From Limnohabitans sp. (lineage in GTDB: Bacteria; Pseudomonadota; Gammaproteobacteria; Burkholderiales; Burkholderiaceae_C), in assembly GCA_021731425.1 (NCBI GenBank), contig JAKFXJ010000010.1:1-5412 (forward strand): DNA of 5,412 bases, written 5' to 3'. Both the position numbers and the translations under genes were made by a program. Shown here one piece after another: positions 1 to 5,160 of the stretch. Below the pieces are notes generated by a model. That model made no database searches and was not told where the DNA came from. It was given only the letters and a program-made list of their open reading frames with translations. Position 1 is the first letter of the stretch. Each line of letters starts with the position of its first letter.

Positions 1-550
1 TGCTGTGGGGCTTGCCGTCCACATAGCGCATGGTCACTTGGCTCTTGGCGTCAGGGCGCAAGAAAGGCAAGCGGCCGTCTTTGCGCAGCTGGGCTTGGCG
101 CTCGACCAGGCGGTGTGAGTAATAAATGGGGGCGGGCATCAGCTCGGGGGTTTCGCTGCAGGCGTAACCGAACATCAGGCCTTGGTCGCCCGCGCCGATG
201 TTGAGGTGGTCGTCCGACGCGTGGTCCACGCCTTGGGCGATGTCGTTGGATTGCTTGTCGTAGCAAACCATGACCGCGCAGCCTTTGTAGTCGATGCCGT
301 AGTCGGTGTTGTCGTAGCCGATGCGCTTGATGGTGTCGCGGGCGACTTGGATGTAGTCGACGTGCGCGTTGGTGGTGATCTCACCCGCCAAAACGACCAA
401 ACCGGTGTTGGTCAGGGTTTCGGCGGCCACGCGGCTGCGGGGGTCTTGCGTGAAGATGGCGTCGAGGATCGCGTCAGAGATCTGGTCGGCGACCTTGTCA
501 GGATGGCCTTCAGAGACGGATTCCGAAGTGAAGAGGTAATTGCTGGACAT
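1..550 (-). CDS. metK: S-adenosylmethionine synthetase, N-terminal 183 codons (cut by window edge)
   Basis: Makes S-adenosylmethionine (SAM) from ATP and methionine in the cytoplasm, releasing phosphate and diphosphate. The reading frame opens [20 protein letters not shown], the standard MetK start, with the ATP/phosphate-binding H16, D18 and K19. It continues through a GEITT segment (residues 56-60) and the signature GAGDQG at 119-124, followed by [10 protein letters not shown]. Full-length MetK is about 390 residues, so roughly half is present and the C-terminal domains lie beyond position 1. The ATG at 548-550 is preceded by a good ribosome site (AGGAG, 558-562, 7 bases away). The gene is divergent from slyX and has its own promoter and a structured leader resembling a SAM-II riboswitch, which suggests feedback repression by SAM. 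No frameshift or missing key residue is visible. The identification is secure. Confidence 0.98.
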   Translation of the reverse strand, partial: MSSNYLFTSESVSEGHPDKVADQISDAILDAIFTQDPRSRVAAETLTNTGLVVLAGEITTNAHVDYIQVARDTIKRIGYDNTDYGIDYKGCAVMVCYDKQSNDIAQGVDHASDDHLNIGAGDQGLMFGYACSETPELMPAPIYYSHRLVERQAQLRKDGRLPFLRPDAKSQVTMRYVDGKPHS

Positions 551-554
551 GAAA

Positions 555-611
555 AAGCTCCTAAGGTTTCAGTGGTTTGTCGGCGTTGCCGTCTCTGATA
601 ACCCGGAGCCT
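555..611 (-). promoter_or_regulatory. candidate expression platform: anti-SD/SD stem of the metK leader
   Basis: Immediately after the aptamer, the transcript carries AGGCUCC (611-605). It can form seven pairs (one G-U) with GGAGCUU (561-555), covering most of the metK SD sequence. Within the enclosed loop a small hairpin, CGGC-AAC-GCCG (591-581), would bring the two arms together. Two competing pairings exist. CCUG of the P2b 3' strand (629-626) can pair with CAGG (612-609), which overlaps the anti-SD. GCGUU (620-616, overlapping P2a) can pair with AACGC (587-583). A simple model is that SAM locks CCUG into P2b, freeing AGGCUCC to cover the SD and turn metK off. The pairings are visible in the sequence; the switching model is inference. 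There is no U-run after any stem, so a translational mechanism fits better than transcription termination. Confidence 0.45.
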
Positions 612-614
612 GGC

Positions 615-671
615 GAACGCTTTAGCAGGTTTTATGAATCGCCCTGCAAGTAGTTCAGATAACTCGGCGAT
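615..671 (-). ncRNA. probable SAM-II riboswitch aptamer in the metK leader
   Basis: The minus-strand RNA can fold as an H-type pseudoknot with SAM-II architecture. P1 is AUCGCC (671-666) with GGCGAU (643-638), six pairs plus a possible G-U at 672/637. P2b is GCAG (647-644) inside the P1 loop with CUGC (628-625). P2a is GAAC (656-653) with GUUC (618-615). The inner loop between P2a and P2b is 5 nt (UACUU) on one side and 6 nt (UAAAGC) on the other, the same sizes I recall for the crystallised SAM-II RNA. Conserved-looking strings are UUGCA before the P1 3' strand, AUAAA just after it, and GCUAAA after P2b. The RNA starts at about the predicted transcription start and precedes metK, a logical SAM-repressed target. 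SAM-II is known mainly from Alphaproteobacteria. The assignment comes from manual folding and remembered consensus, with no covariance-model score. Confidence 0.8.
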
Positions 672-677
672 CTGTAA

Positions 678-706
678 ATTATAAAAGAAGTCAGAGCACT
701 CTTCAA
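678..706 (-). promoter_or_regulatory. sigma70-type promoter of metK
   Basis: Read on the minus strand, there is a perfect -10 hexamer TATAAT at 678-683. A -35 hexamer TTGAAG (4 of 6 consensus bases) lies at 701-706, with an ideal 17-base spacer. Initiation about seven bases past the -10 would place the transcript start near 671. That is the first base of the SAM-II-like pseudoknot and leaves a leader of about 120 nt before metK. No experimental start is known to me. Confidence 0.75.
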
Positions 707-710
707 AATC

Positions 711-734
711 ATGTCCAATACAGCCCATGGACAT
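711..734 (+). repeat. 7-bp inverted repeat spanning the slyX start codon
   Basis: ATGTCCA (711-717) and TGGACAT (728-734) are perfect inverted repeats separated by 10 bases. In the slyX mRNA they would put the last two bases of the ATG (727-729) into a stem. The left arm also begins a 12-codon out-of-frame ATG reading frame (711-749) that overlaps the slyX start. No SD is evident upstream of either ATG. Seven-base repeats can occur by chance, so a function is only possible. Confidence 0.35.
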
Positions 735-948
735 TCCACCCCCAATTGAAAACCGCTTGGTTGACTTGGAAATCAAGGCAGGTTTCACTGAAGACCTGCT
801 GGACCAGCTCAATGCACAGGTGTACCGACAGCAGCAGCAAATTGACGCGCTGATTCAAGAGCTGCGCCAGATGCGGGATCGCCTGCCCGAGTCGGGCGGC
901 GGTGCTGAAATGCGCAACCTGCGTGACGAAATTCCGCCCCATTACTGA
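727..948 (+). CDS. slyX: SlyX family protein
   Basis: A small 73-residue protein of the SlyX family, which has no established biochemical function. The match rests on its length, on the opening segment (ENRLVDLEIKAGFTEDLLDQ, residues 8-27), and on the C-terminal ending DEIPPHY, which resembles the PPHY tail typical of SlyX. Residues about 8-60 are heptad-like and rich in Leu, Gln, Glu and Arg (for example QVYRQQQQIDALIQEL), so a coiled coil and oligomerisation are expected. There is no signal peptide or membrane segment. The ATG at 727 is the only usable start, because an in-frame stop at 682-684 lies upstream with no other start codon between. It has no clear SD sequence. An AT-rich stretch (675-686) could hold its -10 element and would overlap the metK promoter. 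The stop is 20 bases before the RlmN-like gene, so the two are probably co-transcribed. Confidence 0.9.
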   Translation: MDIPPPIENRLVDLEIKAGFTEDLLDQLNAQVYRQQQQIDALIQELRQMRDRLPESGGGAEMRNLRDEIPPHY

Positions 949-968
949 AACCCCTATTTTTGAAGCCG

Positions 969-2021
969 ATGCACAGCGTTCAGGACATCCGCGACCACTT
1001 GCGTGCTCTGGGGGCCAATGCCCTGCACGAGCAGCGCGTGCTGCGCCTGTGGACCCAAGCCAAGCCGCAGGACAGTGGCCGCAGACCCCTGGAGAGCTTC
1101 ATGCCCACAGCCGTGCGCGAGGCTTTGCCAGTGCTCACCCAAACGCTGAGTGGCCTGGCCAAGCTGCGCGAGCAGCACCCCGGCCAAGACGGCTCGGCCC
1201 GTTTGCTGGTGGGCCTTCAGGACGGCCAGACGGTGGAAAGTGTGCTCTTGCCGCGTGATGGCCTGTGTGTGTCGTCCCAAGTGGGTTGCGCCGTCGGGTG
1301 CGTGTTTTGCATGACCGGGCGCGAAGGTTTGATTCGGCAGGTGGGCAGCGCAGAGATCGTGGCGCAAGTGGCCTTGGCCCGCACGCTCAGGCCGGTCAAA
1401 AAGGTGGTGTTCATGGGCATGGGAGAGCCCGCGCACAACTTGGATGCGGTCATGGAAGCCATCGACCTGCTGGGCACTGTGGGCAACATTGGTCACAAGA
1501 ATTTGGTGTTCTCCACCGTGGGGGATGCGCGGGTGTTCGAGCGCTTGCCGCAAGGGCGTGTCAAACCCGCGCTAGCGCTGTCACTGCACACCACCCGGGC
1601 TGACTTGCGGGAGCAACTGCTGCCGCGTGCCCCCCGCTTTGACCCGCAAGATTTGGTCGAGGCGGGCGAGGTCTATGCCCGTGTGACGGGCTACCCGATC
1701 CAGTACCAGTGGACGCTGATCGAGGGCGTGAACGACAGTGACGAAGAAATCGACGGCATCGTGCGCTTGCTGAAGGGCAAATACGCACTGATGAACATGA
1801 TCCCCTACAACGCGGTGCCCGATTTGCCCTATGCCCGCCCAAGCTGGGAGCGTGCCGCCGAGATCGCTCGCACCTTGCACCAGCGCGGGGTGTTGACCAA
1901 GCTGCGGCAGTCAGCGGGGCAGGACGTGGACGGCGGCTGCGGGCAGCTCAGGGCCAGGGATGTGGTCCAGCGTGAGCAGCGGGTGCACATTCACCCACGT
2001 ATCACCGCCCCGGCAGCTTGA
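969..2021 (+). CDS. RlmN/Cfr-family radical SAM RNA methyltransferase, short form
   Basis: A radical SAM enzyme of the RlmN/Cfr group, which methylates an adenine carbon in RNA (C2 of A2503 in 23S rRNA and of A37 in some tRNAs for RlmN; C8 of A2503 for Cfr). The 4Fe-4S motif CX3CX2C is C107, C111 and C114. C100, seven residues before it, matches the cysteine that carries the methyl/methylene group, and C324 in GGCGQL matches the second catalytic cysteine. E90 (VESV) and GMGEP (150-154) are also conserved. The protein is 350 residues from the ATG at 969; a TTG at 960 would add three. The N-terminus is shorter than E. coli RlmN (384) and lacks the recognisable FRA-Q segment of the accessory domain, so this may be a paralogue with a different RNA target. 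It follows slyX by 20 bases and its last 20 bases overlap the convergent transporter gene. The family is certain; the exact substrate is not. Confidence 0.92.
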   Translation: MHSVQDIRDHLRALGANALHEQRVLRLWTQAKPQDSGRRPLESFMPTAVREALPVLTQTLSGLAKLREQHPGQDGSARLLVGLQDGQTVESVLLPRDGLCVSSQVGCAVGCVFCMTGREGLIRQVGSAEIVAQVALARTLRPVKKVVFMGMGEPAHNLDAVMEAIDLLGTVGNIGHKNLVFSTVGDARVFERLPQGRVKPALALSLHTTRADLREQLLPRAPRFDPQDLVEAGEVYARVTGYPIQYQWTLIEGVNDSDEEIDGIVRLLKGKYALMNMIPYNAVPDLPYARPSWERAAEIARTLHQRGVLTKLRQSAGQDVDGGCGQLRARDVVQREQRVHIHPRITAPAA

Positions 2022-2898
2022 CCAGACCACTGGACAGGGCCGTGCCCGTGAGAATCACCGCGCCGCACAGCAGCATCCAGGCCGTCACGCTCTCGCCCAA
2101 AAACAGCACACCGTAAGCGATGGCAAACACCGGCACCAAGAAGGTGACTGTCAGCGCCCGCGCGGGTCCGGATTTCTCGATGAGTTTGAAATACAGGATG
2201 TAGGCCACCCCGGTGCAAAGCACCCCCACCACCAATAAGGACCACCAGACCGAGGTGCTGGGCCAGTGTTCAGGGCGATACCACAACGCGGGCAAGACCA
2301 AGACCAGGGTGGCCCCGATCTGGCTGCCTGTGGCGGTGACCAGCGGCGGCAGGCTGGGGATGTGTTTTTTGGTGAAACTCGCGGCCAAGGCATAACAGAT
2401 GGTCGCGGCCAGGCAAGCGGCCACCGCCCAAGCTGGGGCAATGCCCGAGTCGTTGGGCTTGAAGCTGGCCTGTCCCCCGGCCAGCAGCACCACACCACCA
2501 AAGCCGATGGCCAGACCCACTGTGCGCGACAGGTTGGGCTTGTCACTCAGCCAAAGCCAGGCCACGACCGCGCCAAACAAGGGCACCGTGGCGTTCAGGA
2601 TGGAGGAAAAACCGGTGGTGATGTGCAGCACCGCAAAAGAATACAGGGCAAAGGGGATGCCGCTGTTGAGCGCCCCAACAAAGAGCACCGGCTTCCAGTG
2701 CTGGCGCAACTCGCCCCAGTGGCCTTTGGCCAGCATGATGGGCAGCAAAAAAGTCGCTGCGATTGCCACCCGAATGGCGGCTGTGGGCAATGGGCCCAAC
2801 TCAACGGCGGCCAAGCGCATGAACAAAAAGGACGAACCCCAGATGGCGGCCAGGATCAGAAAGTCGGCCAGCCAGCCTTTGGTGTGAGAAGTGGTCAT
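2002..2898 (-). CDS. EamA/DMT-superfamily transporter
   Basis: A 298-residue inner-membrane protein of the drug/metabolite transporter superfamily, with two EamA repeats at about residues 10-142 and 155-290 and roughly ten hydrophobic helices. Typical features are the WGSSFLFMRLA segment in helix 1 (residues 20-30), ILNATVPLFGAVVAWLWL at 100-117 in the first repeat, and LVPVFAIAYGVLFLGE at 254-269 in the second. The substrate cannot be read from sequence; relatives export amino acids, nucleobases or other metabolites. Its ATG (2896-2898) overlaps the TGA of the upstream alkyltransferase gene as ATGA, so it is probably translated by coupling as the third gene of the alkylation-repair operon. 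Its 3' end overlaps the RlmN-like gene on the other strand by 20 bases, leaving no room for an intergenic terminator. No truncation is visible. Confidence 0.93.
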   Translation of the reverse strand: MTTSHTKGWLADFLILAAIWGSSFLFMRLAAVELGPLPTAAIRVAIAATFLLPIMLAKGHWGELRQHWKPVLFVGALNSGIPFALYSFAVLHITTGFSSILNATVPLFGAVVAWLWLSDKPNLSRTVGLAIGFGGVVLLAGGQASFKPNDSGIAPAWAVAACLAATICYALAASFTKKHIPSLPPLVTATGSQIGATLVLVLPALWYRPEHWPSTSVWWSLLVVGVLCTGVAYILYFKLIEKSGPARALTVTFLVPVFAIAYGVLFLGESVTAWMLLCGAVILTGTALSSGLVKLPGR

Positions 2899-3425
2899 TC
2901 GGGAAAGAGTGAATCAGAGGAGGGCAGGGCAATGGGGTGGCCTTCCAGTTTGAGCAGCGCCTGTTTGCGCCACAGCCCGCCTGCATACCCCGTGAGTTGG
3001 CCATCGCCGCCCAAGATGCGGTGACAGGGCACGATGATACTCACCGGGTTGCGCCACACGGCAGCGCCCACCGCCCTGACTGCCTTGGGGTTGTGCAGCT
3101 GTCGGGCCAGATCGCCATAACTTTGGCTGTGGCCAGACGGGATGTGCAGCAAAGCTTGCCAAACCGATTGCTGGAATGGGGTGCCTGCCGACAGGTCAAG
3201 GGGCAGATCAAAGCGGTTCAGATCACCGACAAAATAGGCCTGCAGTTGTGCGCTGGCCTCTTGCAGCAGCGGGTGTGTGTTGTCGCTTGTCCAGCCGCGC
3301 ATGCGTTCATCGCTTGGACCATGCCGCTGGCCTTCAAACCAGACGCCGCAAAGCCCCAGGTCAGAAGCGGCCAGAGTCATTGGCCCCAAGGGGCTGTTGT
3401 AGATCTGGGTCAGGATAGGTGTCAT
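2895..3425 (-). CDS. ogt: O6-alkylguanine-DNA alkyltransferase (methylated-DNA--protein-cysteine methyltransferase)
   Basis: A suicide repair protein that moves the alkyl group from O6-alkylguanine (and O4-alkylthymine) in DNA onto its own cysteine. The acceptor is C134 in the classic VPCHRI motif (residues 132-137). Other family residues are Y103 in QSYGDLA, R117 in AVRAVG (the intercalating arginine in relatives) and N126-P127. The order is an N-terminal ribonuclease-like domain (about 1-75) and a C-terminal winged-helix DNA-binding domain (about 84-165). The length of 176 is normal for Ogt. The chosen ATG (3423-3425) gives MTPILTQIYNSPLG, which matches family starts, and it overlaps the stop of the upstream Ada-AlkA gene as ATGA. 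The frame is open further upstream, but that sequence lies inside the Ada-AlkA gene and has no family similarity. The stop overlaps the next gene in the same way. This separate Ogt supplies the domain that E. coli Ada carries at its own C-terminus. Confidence 0.96.
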   Translation of the reverse strand: MTPILTQIYNSPLGPMTLAASDLGLCGVWFEGQRHGPSDERMRGWTSDNTHPLLQEASAQLQAYFVGDLNRFDLPLDLSAGTPFQQSVWQALLHIPSGHSQSYGDLARQLHNPKAVRAVGAAVWRNPVSIIVPCHRILGGDGQLTGYAGGLWRKQALLKLEGHPIALPSSDSLFPE

Positions 3426-5008
3426 GGTGTGTGGGCGTTGTGGCCGTGGGGCTCGGGGTGATCGGAGGGTTCTGGTTGAGGGGCCAGGCGCTGCCAAGCC
3501 GCGATCAGGGCATAGCTGCGGCAGGGCCGCCAGGCTTGGCCCAAGGCTTCCAGGGCTTGGGTGGGGCGTGGGTGCTGACGCACGCCCAAAGCGGTTTGCA
3601 AGGCCACGTCCTGGACGAGCCAAGCTTCTGTCCAGCGCAGAACTCGCATGGCGATGTAGTGGGCCGTCCACGGGCCGATGCCAGGCAAGGCCAAGAGCGC
3701 CTGCAAGGTGGGCTCCAGTTTGGCTTGGGGACTGAGGTCCAGGTGGCCAGATTCGACCTCCCGTGCCAAGGCCTGGATGGCTTTTTGACGTTGCCGCACC
3801 AAGCCCAGGCTGCCCATGTGTGCGGTGTTTTCTTCTCGTGCCAAAGTGGTCGGGCTGGGGAAGGTGCGGTTCAGCTCGGGCCAGGGGGTGGTGCAGGGCT
3901 CGCCCAAGGTGTTGACCAGCCTTTGCCCCAGGGTGCGGGCGGCTTTGACGCTGATTTGCTGGCCCAAAATGGCCCGCACGGCCAGCTCAAAACCATCCAG
4001 GCAGCCGGGCAAACGTTGGCCCAGGGCCTCTGGAAAATCACGCCCAATGACCTGTGCGATGCGTGCAGGCTCGGCGTCCAGGTCCAGCCACTCACGCACC
4101 TGCGCCACCACCTGGGGCAACACGGGGTCCAATGAGGCGCTGACACGCAGGTGCACCACAGGTTGCGTGCGGTCCCAGCGGACCTCCAGCCACCCAGAGA
4201 GGGCTTGGCTTGCATGAGGCCAGCGCAAAGTTCTGCGTAAAACAGCGTACGGGCCTTGACCTTCCCAGCTTTCCATGCCACCCAAGCTGCGGTCTCTCAG
4301 AAACTGCCAAAGCGTGGCGATTTGACAAGGCGGGCGGTAGTGCAATTCCAGCTCAGTGCAGGGCTCGGAGGCCTTGCGCAGCGACGCATTCGCCGGACGG
4401 AGTTGTGCTGGGCTGAGTTGGTAATGCTGGGCAAATGCGGAGTACAGGCGCCTGGCCGAGCCAAAACCACTGACACGGGCCACATGGGCCACCGACAGGG
4501 GGCTGTCTTGCAGCCACTGTTTGGCGTGAAGCAGCCGTTGGGTTTGCAGGTATTGCAGGGGCGAGACCTGCCAATGGCGCAAAAACAGGCGCCTCAGGTG
4601 CCGGTCGCTCACGCCCAGCTGCGTCGCCAATTCCGTCATGCTCGGCGGCTTGAGGCCTTGCTGAATGGCCGACTGCAGCTGTTGGGCCGCGGATTCGGCC
4701 AGCACCGCCTGGGCATCGGTGGTGGACCAAAATCGGCGTGCAGGGGCCAGTTCCGGGCGGCAGCGCAGGCAAGGCCTGAAGCCGTGTGCTTCGGCTAAAG
4801 CGGCTGTTTCAAAAAAGCGGCAGTTGGCTTGGCGCGGCAGTTTCACCCGGCAAACAGGGCGGCAATAAATGCCGGTGGAGGTCACACCGGTGAAAAAAAG
4901 CCCGTCCCACGCCGCATCCTTGTCTGCCATGGCTTGGTAGCAGCGCTGCGCGTCCAGGCCAGCGTCAGGGGTCGCTGGTAGGGGTGGTGGAGTTGGAAGG
5001 GGCCGCAT
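3422..5008 (-). CDS. Ada-AlkA fusion: methylphosphotriester sensor, AraC-type activator and 3-methyladenine DNA glycosylase II
   Basis: A 528-residue multidomain protein of the adaptive response to DNA alkylation. Residues about 20-87 are an Ada zinc domain with all four ligands, C49 and C53 (YCRPVC) and C80 and C83 (PCLRC). C49 corresponds to the Ada cysteine that takes methyl from DNA phosphotriesters and turns on activation. Residues about 100-205 are an AraC-type double helix-turn-helix (TELATQLGVSDRHLRRLF, then VARVSGFGSARRLYSAF). Residues about 218-335 are the AlkA N-terminal domain, and 340-515 the HhH-GPD glycosylase fold with hairpin LPGIGPWTAHYIA and D467 at the position of the catalytic aspartate. 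It probably excises 3-methyladenine and regulates its own operon. The ATG (5006-5008) is the first usable in-frame start after an in-frame stop at 5015-5017. It lacks an SD and gives a proline-rich leader, so a start at M27 is possible. Its stop overlaps ogt as ATGA. Such fusions are known in bacteria. Confidence 0.95.
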   Translation of the reverse strand: MRPLPTPPPLPATPDAGLDAQRCYQAMADKDAAWDGLFFTGVTSTGIYCRPVCRVKLPRQANCRFFETAALAEAHGFRPCLRCRPELAPARRFWSTTDAQAVLAESAAQQLQSAIQQGLKPPSMTELATQLGVSDRHLRRLFLRHWQVSPLQYLQTQRLLHAKQWLQDSPLSVAHVARVSGFGSARRLYSAFAQHYQLSPAQLRPANASLRKASEPCTELELHYRPPCQIATLWQFLRDRSLGGMESWEGQGPYAVLRRTLRWPHASQALSGWLEVRWDRTQPVVHLRVSASLDPVLPQVVAQVREWLDLDAEPARIAQVIGRDFPEALGQRLPGCLDGFELAVRAILGQQISVKAARTLGQRLVNTLGEPCTTPWPELNRTFPSPTTLAREENTAHMGSLGLVRQRQKAIQALAREVESGHLDLSPQAKLEPTLQALLALPGIGPWTAHYIAMRVLRWTEAWLVQDVALQTALGVRQHPRPTQALEALGQAWRPCRSYALIAAWQRLAPQPEPSDHPEPHGHNAHTP

Positions 5009-5018
5009 TGGTGGTCAT
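4965..5018 (-). other. 17-codon reading frame overlapping the Ada-AlkA start
   Basis: Ten bases upstream of the Ada-AlkA ATG, a second ATG (5016-5018) opens a 17-codon frame, MTTNAAPSNSTTPTSDP, in another phase. It ends at a TGA at 4965-4967, inside the main gene. Neither ATG has an SD sequence. If translated it would compete with, or feed ribosomes to, the main start. It may equally be chance, and I cannot recognise the peptide. Confidence 0.2.
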
Positions 5019-5160
5019 GTTATCGGCAAACGGGGGCGAATGAACGGCGGGTTTGTGCTGGTTCCGGACCCCTGGTGATGCCCTGGTTTGTATGTCCTTG
5101 ACGCCTACAATGTGGGGATCAATTCATCCACCCAGCCTGATGGCTTTTGATTGGTTTTCC
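5009..5160. other. divergent intergenic region between Ada-AlkA and phosphomannomutase genes
   Basis: This 152-base region must hold the outward promoters of both flanking genes. On the plus strand TACAAT (5106-5111) is a 5-of-6 match to a -10 box, but no good -35 stands 16-18 bases before it. TTGACG (5098-5103) resembles a -35 but has no good -10 downstream. On the minus strand I see no convincing sigma70 pair, as might be expected for an Ada-activated promoter. A direct repeat CCCTGGT occurs at 5070-5076 and 5081-5087. No hairpin terminator or RNA gene is recognised. Confidence 0.5.
5070..5087. repeat. 7-bp direct repeat, period 11, candidate operator
   Basis: CCCTGGT at 5070-5076 recurs at 5081-5087, one helical turn apart, 62 bp or more upstream of the Ada-AlkA start. 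Activators with AraC-type domains often bind direct repeats, so this could be the autoregulatory site. It does not resemble the E. coli Ada box, and chance is a real alternative. Confidence 0.2.

Noticed and set aside
581..591. CGGC-AAC-GCCG hairpin as an intrinsic terminator before metK
   Set aside because: The stem is only 4 bp and no U-run follows; it is better seen as part of the leader fold.
182..598. 138-codon plus-strand reading frame
   Set aside because: It lies antisense to metK, has a low-complexity Val/Ala/Asp composition, and resembles no family.
591..630. Similarity of the metK leader (CGCCAGGCTC) to the 3' part of an SAH riboswitch
   Set aside because: The required 5' partner strand (GAGGAGCG-type element) is absent, and SAM-II explains the upstream structure much better.
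954..1553. 199-codon minus-strand reading frame rich in His and Gln
   Set aside because: It is the complement of the well-conserved radical SAM gene and is not a plausible protein.
2266..3024. 252-codon plus-strand reading frame
   Set aside because: It is antisense to the transporter and ogt, is rich in Gly/Gln/Lys as expected of a shadow frame, and has no recognisable motif.
3426..3671. N-terminal extension of the alkyltransferase frame up to 3671
   Set aside because: The frame is open but lies inside the Ada-AlkA gene, is Arg/Pro-rich without family similarity, and the ATGA-coupled start at 3425 gives a normal Ogt length.
3419..4135. 238-codon plus-strand reading frame
   Set aside because: It is a shadow of the Ada-AlkA gene; the opposite strand encodes intact, recognisable domains throughout.
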